Part shown: positions 1-11,611 of the stretch, in pieces | Numbering within the stretch: the first letter of the stretch is position 1 | How the letters are laid out: the number at the start of each line of letters is the position of its first letter | Assembly: GCA_964017065.1 (NCBI GenBank) | Contig: OZ024787.1 | Coordinates: forward strand, 5,577,301 to 5,641,300 | DNA: 64,000 nt | Source of the DNA: Haliclona indistincta | Lineage: Eukaryota > Porifera > Demospongiae > Haplosclerida > Chalinidae | Direction of reading: 5' to 3' | The notes under the pieces: generated by a model | The model's input: the letters and a program-made list of their open reading frames with translations, nothing else | Databases searched by the model: none | What the model was told of the DNA's origin: nothing | Translations under genes and position numbers: made by a program

Positions 1-1800
1 GAGTCGAAAGAATACCTTTCTCTCATAAAAGCTGCTTGCTTTTTCATCCCCCTAGACTCCAAATTCAGCCTAAATAATCCAGCTGTTTGGAAAGACGGTC
101 AAAATCTCTACTTCCTCACTCCTTTTTGTTGTTACCTGGAACTTCTCTTTTAGCTGTGAAATCATCTCACTGTTGTCAGCTTTACTGGAAGTCTTTTCAG
201 GTTAATTCAAGAACTAATTCTCAGTTAGCATACTCAATTTGTGGTCCAGTTGCTCGGAGCTGCATTTACTGCTATTGGTGTCTCACCAATTTCAAGCAAA
301 CATCTATTTACAGAAGCCACCGCTTCACAACCATCAAGATATTGTTTGTCTGGCAAGGCAACATGGTAAGTGGCACTGTGATCATCCAAATCGGGCAGTT
401 TCGCAAGTTTCGAGGACTTTGCGAGCTGCCAGAATGCTGGTACAATCCACAGACTCATGGTCAGCTCCAGCTTGCTGGCAACTATCATTTATTAATTTTC
501 ATCTTTATTAAACATACACTGGTCTTGAGCGAGGCTCATTAGAGTTAAATAATTCTAGGTTTTTTTAGAGGTATTTAAGCAGATTCCCCTTTGTAATAAG
601 AGTGAACTGTACTCTTTTTAGCAGAGCTTATATCTAGTTGTGGGACTTGTTGTGTATGTTTTACCACTTCGAGCTTCAACGGAACAATATTCGAATTTAG
701 TCAGTTTACGTTCTTGCACAAGGTTAAATTCACGATGACAGCAGTTAGAATTGTTGCTAGAAGTATATGAACAAGGATGGTGACAAATGCACAGCCATGA
801 TGCTGAGCATTGTGTAAACGTAAGGCACATGCCCTCAACAATTGTCACATTGCACATCCATAGTAGTACTCGAAAAGTATTCCTTCTTTTTTGTAAATAG
901 ATGTGTATTGTGTATGCCTGTGCAATGTATGTCTATTTCTGTCTTGTGTTTTATACTTGATTTCTTTGTGCTAGGCTTTGCAGTCTGGAATACAAGAAAT
1001 ATGATGTGCTAACGGTTTGACTCATCTGTAGGCAGTTATTTGTAGTTCGTGAATCAGCCAAGTATTCTGTTGCGATATTTTTTCTTCACAGCTCCTGATC
1101 TAGAGGTACAGTTATTTTCTCTCTAGTCTTTGTCTCTTACTTCAAAATTTGTTTTGACAAGATGCTACATAGACAGTACTTGTAGCAAACTACTACGGAA
1201 TGTGTAGTTTTGTATTGTGTACACTCACTCCGTTTCTCACACAAACTGCTGTCTAGTGTGACATCGAATGAAGCTTAATGTTGTATAGACGATTAACGTA
1301 ATTTTGCTGTTGTCATATCATAAACATTGACAATCCACACGTTATGCACACTTGTAAGGTCTGGGCATGGCTTGCCGATGTAGAATGTCAGTAGATAGTT
1401 TGTTTCGCTTGGTGATACGTCTAATTGAAGGACAATATTTATGTACGGTGATGTAATACAATTTTAATAACAATTCATTTTTTCAAGTTAAACAATAGAA
1501 ATAGTTCCCACCACTGACGCCGCATTGCCCCTCTGAACCGCCATGGCTAAGCTGCGTAATAAATAGATGTATGACAGAGGGTCCCCTGTAACGCGGTGAA
1601 CCCGATGACCGAGATCTTTCAGAAAATTCAGAGATGACGAGCCAATCATACCTAGGGTTTCAATCTTTTTAAAACGTTCTTAGTAGTTTTATTAAGAACG
1701 TTTTCTCGGTTTTCTACTTGGTGCCCGCAATTCATTGTCCTCAAGCATACAGTGCATTCAAAGGCATGAGGATTATCCCTCTTTGCATTAATGCATGGCT
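1..1800. other. No recognisable gene
   Basis: Several short open frames occur on both strands (for example 87-542 plus and 234-488 minus), but their composition and lack of motifs give no support for coding. The only structure I see is the hairpin at 1671-1704. The sequence is AT-rich and looks intergenic or heavily decayed. Confidence 0.5.
1671..1704. repeat. Perfect 12-bp-arm hairpin
   Basis: The arms AAAACGTTCTTA (1671-1682) and TAAGAACGTTTT (1693-1704) are exact reverse complements around a 10-base loop. This could be the centre of an old fold-back element. No target duplication was seen. Confidence 0.6.
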
Positions 1801-1805
1801 ACTTC

Positions 1806-1961
1806 CTATGCTAAACTTGGTTGGAATTGAGATTTCTGTGTGGCAGCTCTGGTGTACTTTTTAGTAGTGCTGGATGTCGATGATGCAGCAGTCCTGGGCC
1901 TTTTCTGAGCACCAGAGGATGTCCCGGAAGTTCCCTCGTAATCTGAATCATTCTCGGTCTC
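1806..1961 (-). CDS. Candidate terminal exon, Ser/Thr-rich
   Basis: After an acceptor ending ACTAG there is a clean 51-codon frame to a TAG stop at 1806. It starts ETENDSDYEGTSGTSSG and continues with a basic KRPR cluster and a Ser/Thr run. The acidic-then-basic composition resembles the short exons of the minus-strand genes at 30-37 kb. No upstream exon was found, so this is only a candidate. I do not recognise the protein. Confidence 0.3.
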   Translation of the reverse strand, partial: ETENDSDYEGTSGTSSGAQKRPRTAASSTSSTTKKYTRAATQKSQFQPSLA

Positions 1962-2056
1962 CTAGTAGTTTGTCGCAATCAGAATGTTCTGCAGCTGTGC
2001 AGCGCTAGCGCTAAATTGCAAATGCGACTACTATGCGCACGCGTGTGACGTGATCA

Positions 2057-2093
2057 AAGAGGGCGTGGTGTATGACGTATGTTACGCCCTCTT
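2057..2093. repeat. 10-bp-arm inverted repeat in a CpG-rich patch
   Basis: AAGAGGGCGT at 2057-2066 is the exact reverse complement of ACGCCCTCTT at 2084-2093. The loop contains TGACGT, a CRE-like core. The surrounding 2,020-2,170 is much richer in CpG than its neighbours, so it may be a remnant promoter or a MITE. Confidence 0.5.
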
Positions 2094-2309
2094 CTGGAAT
2101 GCGTGAGAAATGAGTCGTTTTGCGGAGCTACGTGAGAAGAGTGCTGATAGTGTGAGACTCACGCAAAATACGTGAGAGTTGACAGATCTGCAGCTAAGTG
2201 GTAACAGGTTTTACACCTTTCTTGTTAACCAGATAATTCAGGGGGCTCTGCCCTTCTATAAATCTTACGGAACACAAGCCCCCAGCCCCTTTATTGCTAC
2301 GCCACAGCA

Positions 2310-3560
2310 CTATATACTCTTGCTAGAATGTAGTATAATGCCGATTAATTTTGTCTAACTCTTTTAATGATCTAAGGATCACTCAAACAGTATTTTTATT
2401 TGTTTTATTTTATTTGTAAGTATAAGGGGCACACTTCCTACTTCATCATGTGACTTGTTTTCTTAACTTTTTGTTCTTGTAATAGTAAAAATTATTGTAC
2501 TTGTTTTTTCCTTTGTTTGTTTGTTTGTCAGTATAATTTGTTTATTTTTTCCTACACCTTAGTGTTACCTAAACAGTTTTGTTGCTTTAATTATTGTGTT
2601 TGTACTTATTTACTTTTGTCTTATTTTCTTTTTTCTCTTTACACCTTAGTGCCACTCTTTAAAAGTAATTATAAATTATGTATGGCTGAGATGGCTGACA
2701 TAGTCTTTGAACTATCTCTATCGTTAATATTATTTTATTATTTTATCAAAAGAAATTACATGTATTGTTTAAAAGTTTTAATGTTTTGTTAACACAGTAT
2801 TTTAAATTTGTTTAATATGATTTTGATATTTTAAGTTCCTATGCTCTGCTAATTTCTAGTTGAATGTATTGGTTTAGTCGCTGTTTGATTTTTTTGGTGG
2901 TAATGTACTATCATGTCATGTACTTATTAATTACCTGTCAAATTTTTGGACATTAATCCATCAATTTTTTATTATCTTTTACAATTTTTGTTCAAGTCAA
3001 ATTTTGTCATAATTTGCGTTAATTTTATCACATTTCTTTATTTTGATGTCAAAACTACTGATTTCTCATGCTATTCTTGCTGCTAAGCAATTTATTCAGA
3101 GTGAAATACTATTCTTCAAGAATGCAAAATATATACCAGTGATAAATGTCAAGTGAAGTGAAATGAGGAATAAGCTAGTCCAGCCTAGGACACAAGGTTA
3201 ACCATCAATAATGCTAAAAAATTTAACCGTTCATAATTGTGGATTAGTCGGAACCTGTGTATCTACCTTTTTCAGCACCGGAAATTTTGAACGATTCTTT
3301 CGTTATTTTTTATCGAAGTGTTTGCAGAGATTCGTTGACTACATAATGGCACTCTCAAAACCTATGATCGGCCAATCAGTAGCAGTTATTTGGTGTTGCT
3401 TTACAAGTTGTTGATTCTTTGAATAGCTGCACTCTTTCTGGATAGTTGAAAGGCTGGCACAAGTTGATGTCCTTCAATCCATGATACTGAAGTAGTCAAT
3501 GTAGATTATCTGCAGTCGGGTTCCCATTCCAGTAATTGATCATTAGCTACACTCTATACT
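2310..3560. other. T-rich sequence without a supported gene
   Basis: Long T and TTTG runs dominate. The open frames at 2517-2792 and 3211-3414 (plus) are hydrophobic translations of T-rich sequence and show no motif. Just before, around 2,230-2,306, the text resembles the terminal region of hAT-type elements (…TACGCCAC), but no partner end was found. Confidence 0.5.
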
Positions 3561-3561
3561 A

Positions 3562-3675
3562 TCCAGTGCTTCAATAATCTTCCAGTGCTTCAATAATCTT
3601 CCAGTGCTTCAATAATCTTCCAGTGCTTCAATGATCTTCCAGTGCTTCAATAATCTTCCAGTGCTTCAATGATCT
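3562..3675. repeat. 19-bp minisatellite, six copies
   Basis: The unit TCCAGTGCTTCAATAATCT is repeated six times head to tail at 3562, 3581, 3600, 3619, 3638 and 3657. Two units carry a single A-to-G change. It is not inside any gene I can recognise. Confidence 0.95.
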
Positions 3676-3689
3676 TTCAGGAGAATGAT

Positions 3690-4900
3690 GACACAATCAT
3701 AGATATGGTAGTGTTTGTTGTGCTAAGCACTACGCAACTCACTGCACTGAAAAACTCGTGTTGTGGAGAATTTATACTTTATTGTGACAAGCACTACAAA
3801 AGCACTTTTGACTAGTCTTTCCACTGAAAAGTGTCTCCGCGTCCATCATGAATTTAATACAATATGATTTTTGGCAAAGATGTATCTGAAAACTGTCCAA
3901 TAATATTATTATAAATTGTAAAAGTCTCCATGTAAATTATAACTGAAATTTGTAATTATAACCGAAGTGTTTTATAAAAATTATGTCAATGCTTTCACAT
4001 CATTTTGTTGTTTTTAAAGTGTACTCATTTTTATGGATATTTAGATCATTTTTGTTTCTCTGAATGTTTAGATTATGATTTCTAAATCACTCAACATTTT
4101 GACTTATAATGGTATGACTCTTTGGATACTGATTCTCTAGATCAGTCATTTTTTCATATGATACTCTGTTTCGGTTATTATTACAATTTATTTTAGTAAT
4201 ATTCCTTGTACAGTAGTTCGTTTGTGTCAACATTATACTATGACACTTGTGTTTAGTTATTATGTTATTATTATTATCCATACATGTTAGTCTCCTCGTG
4301 TATTCTAATTATCAGTCTGTTGTACTTTCTGTTTTCTTATGTTGTTTCGTTAGCTGTTTCTGTTTCTGTGAAGTAATAATTTGCTGACAACGTATCATTT
4401 GGCGACGAGGATTCCATGACTATTGGTCTAGGGCATTTGTCAGAGTTTTGTCTGGGACATGACCGTCTCTCTGTGTACCTCGAGTGCCCCAATGTACGTC
4501 ACTGGTAATATCGTTGCTGATGACAAGTTTGAATGACAAGCTTTCACCAGCTGTTGAGTTAAACACGATAATATACTGTTCCTGAAAATCGCCAAAATTC
4601 AACTATTTTCGTTAGAGACTGCTTTTTCTCTACACGAACAGTTCTCAGACCAATAAACCAAGTAATGTCATTAACCAACTCTTCTTCTTTGCGCACCTTA
4701 TCGAATGAAGCCAGCACAGCTGGTAACCAGTGCAAGATATTCGTAACACTACCGACATCGTCAAATTTCGTAACCATGCCCATCGCTGAAACTTAACACA
4801 GTTGCTTTTTTACTACAAACGTAATACATGGTACTTGAATGAACTTCATAACAAATTAAATCAGTATCTTTTTTCAAAAATTAATGACTGAGCATGTAGG
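3690..4900. other. No identifiable gene
   Basis: Two minus-strand open frames (4420-4602 and 4559-4783) overlap in different frames and could be one broken N-terminal coding segment, but I recognise no domain. The remainder is AT-rich. Confidence 0.4.
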
Positions 4901-4924
4901 CATAAGGGTGTCTTTTTAGACGGC

Positions 4925-5466
4925 TTTTGCTAAAACACAGCACAAAAATAATGCCTTCAATGCTTTTCTTCTTTGTCACAACCTATCCACATCTTCCAGT
5001 CCTTCTCTAAATACTGTTCACCACAACCACAGCACAGTATGGTATCACCAATCAGACTTTGTAAATAAAGTACCTTTTGAAAAGAAATTTCTTACCACTG
5101 CTCTCATTACTCTGTTGCTCATTCCGCTGGCTTCCTGTTCTAGCCACTAAAATTAATAACAAGTACACACGTAACTACTTGACAGAATTAACTTATTAAC
5201 TTAACACTAGTCTGCTCATGAGACTCATGTTTTCCTGTTTTTAAAACAAAGACCGACTAAGAGGGTAAACAACTAAGGTTGAGAGACTAGGCCCAGCCAC
5301 ACCTGAAAATCTCATTGAAGACGTAATCGCTTATAACTTGACCAGGAATTCTCTGCGTTCTAAAAGGTTTTAAAGGGCCAACTATTCCTTTGTCCAATGG
5401 TTGCATTAGATGAGTAGTATTGGGAGGAAAACAAAACACAATGATAGTTTCATAAGCAGCTTCATT
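4925..5466 (-). pseudogene. Degenerate pogo-type transposase end with PHD-like finger
   Basis: Reading the minus strand from 5466, a frame carries FPPNTTHLMQPLDKG followed by a GPLK motif, the characteristic end of the DDE_1 nuclease of pogo/Tigger/jerky transposases. A short spliceable exon follows at about 5,095-5,145 (RTGSQRNEQQSNESS). A cysteine-rich stretch at about 4,925-5,060 contains CCGCGEQYLEKDW and WIGCD, like a PHD finger; such fingers are common at the C-terminus of these transposase-derived genes. Stops break the PHD part, and the HTH and the first half of DDE_1 are not seen here. Family membership is firm for the DDE_1 scrap and weaker for the finger. Confidence 0.6.
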
Positions 5467-5479
5467 ACATTGTATCGGG

Positions 5480-6290
5480 CATCAACCAGATCATCTTCCT
5501 TTCTCTCATGGAACAGCTCTTAGCAGACAAGTTCATGGTGGTGTGCTGCTCCTAAAGAGTTTAATGAACTCAACAGCGCAAATTGATTATGCCAGCTAGT
5601 TCGTTGGCTTTGACAACCAATTAAAAATTTAGCAAATAATTACAACTAGAACCAGACTAGAACATGTTATTAGCAGGCTGTAGGCCACTAGTGACTCATG
5701 TGAATTGGTATAAGCACCTGATTTTTGCTTCTTTTTCTTCTCCTACTGGGCCTTTTTTGCTCTTCCTTCAGCTTTGCTGCTTCAGCTTTCTTTTACTTTT
5801 GTTCTTCTATAAGGAATAAATTATCTCTGCTATTTAGTACATGGCCTTTAGGAGGGGACCTCTTCTTTTACGCCTAACATGCAAAGGAGTGATTAAAATG
5901 TTCTTTTAAGTAAAGCTGGTTTATGACTGGGAGAGAATGGACTTGATCAAGTTGACCATCAGAATAGGACCGCTCTAAGAGAGAAGTCAAGAGGTTGAGG
6001 TAGATTAAAACTGCTATCACTATCAGTTGACCCATCTATGAAATAATAGTGTCTATCATGGTGCGTACGATCAGGCTGAACAGTGGTATAAAGTGAATAT
6101 TTGTCTCTTTAGATAGGGCATTTTAAAATCTGTTCATCTTTCCATGACAGCATGTGTATTAAAAGTAAATATTCCGGTACATTGAAATCCATTAATGACA
6201 TATCCAGCAGTCATTCCATCTGCCATACATTTCTGAATAATTATTATTATGTACTCATAAACAATCTATTGTTATCCAAGACAAAATATT
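5480..6290. other. No identifiable gene
   Basis: No frame or motif could be supported on either strand. The segment separates the pogo remnant from the next decayed coding patch. Confidence 0.4.
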
Positions 6291-6299
6291 TACATCAGC

Positions 6300-6560
6300 A
6301 ATGAAAGTGCTATAGCAATTGGTTCTATAATAGTTTTTTCTACTAGCAAAGAAGTTATAAGTAAAGCATTAGCAATAAAATGGGCCCTGACTGCTCGAGC
6401 AATAGCTTTGCCAGTGAGCTTGTGTAGAATCATAAATCAACTCCTGTAAACCCGACGCAGCCATTATATGCCAAGAAAGCTCATTTCTGTGTGAAACTTA
6501 CCAAGACGAACAAAAGATGATCTCTTCCAATTGGCTCAGCAAGGACAATCATCACGGCTT
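6300..6560 (-). pseudogene. Decayed ORF of unknown family
   Basis: In changing minus-strand frames I can read FHTEMSFL, MAASGLQELIYDS and LTGKAIARAVRAH in that order. The pieces follow one another as if from one protein broken by indels. The pattern resembles transposon-associated hypothetical proteins of sponges and cnidarians from memory, but I cannot name a domain. Confidence 0.25.
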
Positions 6561-6788
6561 TCCACCATAGAGGCTGGTTAGAGGTAATGATTGGTGTGGC
6601 ACAATGTCAGCGTGCATGGTTTTCAATGTACTTCAAAACGGAATAGACACACGTAGTATCACTGGGATTCATGTCTAGCCTGTCCAATGGAAGCAATTTT
6701 AGTCTGTACAGCTCTTCCATAGATTACTGAGGGTTTGTGAATAAATACAAGCAACACTCAAATGGATACAATAGTGTTGGTCTTTGAT

Positions 6789-7225
6789 TCACTGTAAGTC
6801 ATGGCTTACTTGTCTAGAAGCAGTGACACTGTTGACCAGTCGATCAAATCGTTTTAAAGGAAACGCAGCCACATCTTCACTTCTACAGTGTGGGCATGAG
6901 AACTCGCTATCTGATGCCCTTTCAAAGCAGCTATGGGACCTTAAGAGCTGGTTACAGCAAGTTGTTGTGACGATAGTCTTACCCACTGGGATTAGTTTAT
7001 AAATCTTGCACTCAAAATGGTCTAGAATTAGATGTTTGAGAGTTGCGTGCTAGCTTGCTGGCATCTTTTGTAACATTAGAAACTGTACGTCCTTTACTTG
7101 TAAAAAAATAAAGCGCCAGTTGAAGTTTATTAACTGAATCAATGATGGTCTCCATCCGAGAAACCTCCATATAGTCTTCGTCATAAGCTGCTCTCTTACG
7201 TCTTAGCCGTTTTTTTTCAGACCGA
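6789..7225 (-). pseudogene. RING-like zinc-finger gene, copy 1
   Basis: The minus strand encodes a basic segment (KKRLRRKRAAYDEDYMEVS, about 7,140-7,200), then a linker, then HFECKIYKLIP and TTTCCNQLL, and finally FSCPHCRSEDVAAFPLKRF. The spacing of CxxC-like pairs resembles a RING/U-box type finger with some ligands replaced. A frameshift near 7,020 separates linker and finger. The same order recurs at 23,934-24,485, which shows that this was one gene family. The 5' side abuts the gypsy fragment at about 7,225. Confidence 0.5.
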
Positions 7226-8085
7226 ATGATGATGCATCTGCCGAAACTTTTGTTGGAGGTGGGTACACTTCTTACAATATGCTTTTGTTTAGTGGTTTGA
7301 GATCCACACATATTCTGACTGCACCGGACTTCTTTGGGGCAATCACCATTCCTGCACACCAAGGTGTTGGAGTGTCGACTTTCGATATCACGTCCATAGT
7401 CTCCGTCTTGTCTAGTTCTTCTTTGACTTTGCTTTGTAGGGGTAGAGGGACTCTCCTGGGTGTGAATAGAGAGAAGGGTTTTGCTCCTGGTTCAAGTTGG
7501 ATTTCATATTCTTCTCCGAGATTGCCTAAACCATCAAAGAGCTCTGGGAACAGTTCACTGATTGTGGTTATGGTCAGAGGAGTCTGTGCGGTTATAGAAT
7601 TGTCCAGACTTTTGATGAGACCGAGAGTTTGTATTGCTGGCAGGCCAAGTAATTTCATTCTCAGACCTGAGACCACAAATACCTGCTGGGGGGCTGGATT
7701 TTCTCCTTTGGCTTAGCTGCAGTTTGCACTTATCAGCAACTTTTAGTGGCTTCTGAGCTGGACCACAAAGAATTCTATCAGGTGGATCGAGTGGAGGGAT
7801 TTGTATCTTTTCTTGGAGATGGCTTTCACTTCTGCACCTGTGTCCATCTTGAATGTAGTTACTCGATCTCCAATATACCATGCCGATTTGTTGTCGGTCA
7901 TTGCAGAATCCAGAAATGCGATTTCCTGACTTCCAATGCCATCAATTCTAGATAAGCACTGGGGTCCAAAATTTTGTCGTTTGTGACACTTGTATGTTGC
8001 ATTCAACATCTTTGGCTGGGAATTTTTCGCGCGAGTGTGACTCCTTTCCACACCTAGTGCACTGCTTGGCTTCCGCTTGTTACCA
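7226..8085 (-). mobile_element. Ty3/gypsy gag-pol fragment with internal deletion
   Basis: On the minus strand, starting at about 8,085, the order is a CCHC zinc knuckle (CTRCGKESHSREKFPAKD), a retropepsin with active-site DTG (KMDTGAEVKAI), and the front of a reverse transcriptase (RICVDLKPLNKS at about 7,280). These pieces lie in several frames. Immediately after the PLN motif a frame reads VSADASSFGL, which in gypsy pol belongs to the start of RNase H, so the palm (YxDD) region is missing by deletion. No LTRs were found. It abuts the P-element-like gene on one side and a RING-like gene on the other. Confidence 0.75.
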
Positions 8086-9750
8086 GTAAACCGGCATTAT
8101 GAGGAACTTGAGCAGCTGTTGGATTGTCATTACTACCGCCACGACGACGTTGGCATGAAATGTATCTCTCTAAAGAAGATATTGTGAAAAACCTTCATTC
8201 AAAAGATACTGCACTCTGGGAAGCCTCAGAAGTTGGGGTCTGAATGATTTCACTGCAATAAAAATTAGTTGTAATCATTTCACTTATCAGTTATCTTTAG
8301 TCCATCTGTTGTCTCTCACTTAAGCACAATTTCTGCCGTTCCTTTTCCTTTAGCCCAGGAAGTGAATCAGTCTCTCGTAGTCCAGTGAATCCTTACACAA
8401 CCACTTACGATGTAGCAGTACAAAATTACAAAATCAAACAAGCAAACATTGTTACCTGGAAACGATTGTCTGACTCTGAATAGTAAGGAGCAATATTGTC
8501 TTTCCTCCCATCAAAGGGCCTTTGGCATTTAAGCAATCAAAAGATTTGTTGATCATTCTAATAATCAGTCGTGTATGCTGAGTTGCATCATTGTCGATAA
8601 ATTCCAGCGCACATGTCACACTCACTCATAACCTAGCACATTTAGACTCAATTCAAGAGACTTCGTAATATTACATACATTGTGTACTTGATAAGCCAGA
8701 TTGACTCGCATTCTGGTGAATGATGTCAACCAGTCATGATCTCTTGTCAACTTATAGCACATGCGGAGACCAGGTGTATCGGTATCTGTCACTAAGAGAT
8801 AGAGACTCTCAATCCATTTCCAGCTGATTGACTGGCCACATTTCTAAACATAAGGCATGACATTGAAATAAATATTTATACATGTATAAATATTGCATTG
8901 TTGCAATATTGCATATACATGCATTGTTCGACTCTTCGAATGCGCAAACGAATTACTAAAGCAATTTCGTGCTGTCTTCAATAAATGCGAAGTGTCACAG
9001 ACATGTTCTCTGTCTCTAAATGGATTGAATGTCTTGTAAGGTAATTCGTTTTATTTTCCTTGACATAAGCGAAGCGGCAATTTGACTTGGCACCACAGGC
9101 ATGTTGTACAATTCAAGAGTTTCAATAACCTCCCATGCAAGAGGAGATATCCTCTCTCCTGTAGAGAATACACAAATATTTCAGCACTGTAATTTAATAT
9201 TTTACTTTTCAAACTTGGACTGAAGTATTGAGCTATGGAAAAAGTGAGAGATGGTTTGAAGACTGCTCTGCCCATGAAAACAAACTTGCAAAATTTAGAT
9301 AATAATGTATAATTATGTCCATAATAGTGCAACAAACTGACCTGTTATGCCAATGGACAATCAATAACTTCATCTTCCTCAACCTTCTCATCTTACTCAA
9401 CCTCCTCATCTCCAGTCAACATCAGTTCAATTTCTCTGTTGCAGTTTCCAAGATTAACAAAGCCTGCAAGAACACCTTCACGGTGCTTGAAAATTTGTCC
9501 AGATTTCAGCTTCTTTTCATCCATAGACAACGCACAAGGACACCAAATAGGTTTAGACCCTTCCTCAATGCTCTGATCTGTTGCTCTCGTTTTCCAATAA
9601 TGTCATCCAAAATAAGACGTTGAATTAAAGTGTCCTTAGTTTCGACTGTTATGATAGCTGTAGTAGACCACCCTGAGTTGTTTACAATATTTTCTGTGGG
9701 TCATCTAGAATGTTGTCTATTTCTTCAGAATTAGTAGCTCTGTCAAGCTA
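8086..9750 (-). pseudogene. P-element/THAP9-type transposase, nearly full length
   Basis: Family-typical blocks follow in order on the minus strand: QRLILDDIIGKREQQIRAL and RKGLNLFGVL (about 9,640-9,560), KSGQIFKHREG with AGFVNLGNCNREIE (about 9,500-9,420), VFMGRAVFKPSLTFSIAQYF (about 9,260), PLAWEVIETLELYNMPVV (about 9,120), KWIESLYLL with PGLRMCYKLTRDHDW and RMRVNLA (about 8,850-8,690), SESVTCALEF with FDCLNAKGPL (about 8,630-8,510), and the C-terminal SLERYISCQRRRGGSNDNPT (about 8,180-8,120). Frames change several times; some changes may be introns. I did not find the N-terminal THAP zinc finger. The 3' end is cut by the gypsy fragment. It was a cut-and-paste DNA transposase and is probably inactive. 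Confidence 0.75.
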
Positions 9751-9759
9751 TAAAGCAAT

Positions 9760-10270
9760 AATTACATGTATGAAAGATTAAGGCTCTTTATGAGCTAGTA
9801 CATCATAATTATTTTGTTCTTACATGAACATGCTGAAAAACTATTCTCGGTATACAATGTGATTCTCACCATATGTTTCACCTCGCGCTCGAGCTGTCAT
9901 ACCTCAGGAACATGACTGTGCTTGAATTAGTGGCGTACGATCAAAGCTCACCGAGTTATGCACCAGTTTGTCTATAAATTTGACAAAATATTCCATTTCT
10001 CTCGCTACAGAGTACGATGTGAAAATTTGATACAGTAAAAATACACAGTTGAAAATACTTAATTTATCACACTGTATTTCTAGACTGATTTCCATGTGAT
10101 ACTATACGTCTTCTCTGATCTGACCAGGTCATCTTATTGCTTATTATTATGCAAAGCAACAACATTTGATCTAGAATTAAAAACAAAGCAGCATTCGTCA
10201 TTCGCACCATAACAGTTTAGTTGGCGTCTGTCTCATTCGCAGGGAAAGACACACGTATGCCATTGATGAC
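9760..10270. other. No identifiable gene
   Basis: The minus-strand frame at 9904-10095 shows no motif. If the P-element once had a THAP domain it should lie here, but I could not find its cysteine-histidine signature. Confidence 0.4.
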
Positions 10271-10279
10271 ATCGTCAAA

Positions 10280-10583
10280 CCTATGCAGACGCATAACCCC
10301 TGGGAGCGTTGCACATTTGGTAGTTCTTTCATTCCTCTCCTTCTGCATACCAGGTATTGGTACACTTCTGGCAACCGATTAATGCTTGACAACATTTGGA
10401 AACTATAAAAGAATGTAACTCAACAACTACACCCCCTAATGCATAGAAATCCCGACTGAGATTTCTTTTTTTCAGATTGTCAACAATGACATTGCCTGTC
10501 CAATGACGAGCTCCCTTCCCTGGTGTCTCTGTAGTGGAGAACACAACCTGAATTTTTACTTTTTTAACCTGCGGTATACGCAT
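10280..10583 (-). pseudogene. RING-like zinc-finger gene remnant, divergent copy
   Basis: The frame 10583-10329 contains VSKCCQALIGCQKCTNTWYA, the middle of a RING-like finger (CC…GCxxC…W). After a stop the shifted frame gives MRLHRFDDVINGI, matching the tail seen in the copies at 6.8 and 24 kb (…LKRFDRLVNSV, …LKGFSQLINAF). It is a more distant member of the same family. Confidence 0.4.
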
Positions 10584-10751
10584 GTGTTAAATAAACATTA
10601 GAGGATGAACCCAAACACGACCCTTGTCGACGATGACAGACAACTAGGTTGAATGATAGTAAATAGGATAAATGATGAGATGAGTAATTCCTTTTGGACA
10701 ATCACACTTCATTATTATTATGGAATGGAGAAAAAAAAACAAAAAAACTAT

Positions 10752-11536
10752 TTAGTTGTCTTTTTTGTCTGGGCACGCCGATTGGGCATGGGATCCTCCA
10801 CATTCATAGCATACATGGGAAAACTCGCACTTGTCTCTGCTAAACTTTCCCCTGTAGCTGAACTGGTAGCACACCAGGCTCCTCCATTGTTTTTCCTTTC
10901 CTCCTTTTGATGACCTCTTGGAAGGGTTACTGGAGTCAGCCTTCACTTTGACCCCCTGTCTTCTGAGCGGCCCTCTGAACTCTGGGTGGGCTTCTGTAGT
11001 TCCTGGTCCTGAGTGGGCTTATATACAGTCTCATTCCACAATGAAACGTCCTTCTGCCCCCAATTGCCTAGTTTTCCCCGAGCAGCGGCGAGTCTCCTAA
11101 ACTGGTAGTCGTATGAGGCCCAGCCACAGCCTTTGTAGTCTCGAGCTCCTCTGGCAATCAAAGCACCATACGCCAATAGATCGTTGGTATGCTCTGGGAG
11201 TTTGCGGTTCCTGATTGCCGTGAACGTCAGGAAGGCCTCGATCCATGATGAAATGTCTTTTATGGACTTCTTTTGCCCCTTCAGGTGGCGATTCTCCGTT
11301 AACACCACCTTCTTTTGCCAAGTCAGCATAGGACAGCTCTTCAATGCCTGGTTTCTTGGGAGAAGGTCGACAAAATCTCCTTTTTCGCTTTTGACCACTT
11401 TGTTGGGGACAGGTGGCAGCCCCTCCGTAATGAAAACCAGCTCCTCTGGCGCTGTGTCTGTTGTCTTTCTTGAGGCGGAGCCCCCTTTGGCTGCCAGCAG
11501 AGTAGTCAGGTCCACCGAACTGAGATCATCCTTCAT
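10752..11536 (-). pseudogene. Gag-like protein with C-rich zinc finger, one frameshift
   Basis: A 197-codon minus frame (11536-10943) is followed, after a one-base shift, by a 64-codon frame (10946-10752). The first part holds an alpha-helical core (ISSWIEAFLTF…LLAYGALIARGARDY…WASYDYQFRRLAA). The second holds VCYQFSYRGKFSRDKCEFSH and CYECGGSHAQSACP, a CCCH/CCHC-type finger common in gag-like ORFs of DIRS-like and tyrosine-recombinase elements. No recombinase or reverse transcriptase lies beside it. Assignment to DIRS is inference. Confidence 0.5.
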
Positions 11537-11611
11537 CCTTCATAAGTACAACCTACAGCTGTACTGGCTGTTTGCCTGGATGTAGTTGTTCGAGTAGGCA
11601 AAAAACTCTAG

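Noticed and set aside
87..542. 151-codon plus-strand ORF
   Set aside because: Three overlapping open frames on both strands, no motif, Cys/Ser/Leu-rich composition of translated AT-rich DNA.
3562..3675. CRISPR or coding repeat
   Set aside because: Contiguous 19-bp units without spacers and without a supported frame; a minisatellite.
10752..11536. CCCH RNA-binding host protein
   Set aside because: The finger pattern with HVCYECGGSH and the helical front region fit gag-like ORFs better, and the gene is frameshifted amid transposon debris.
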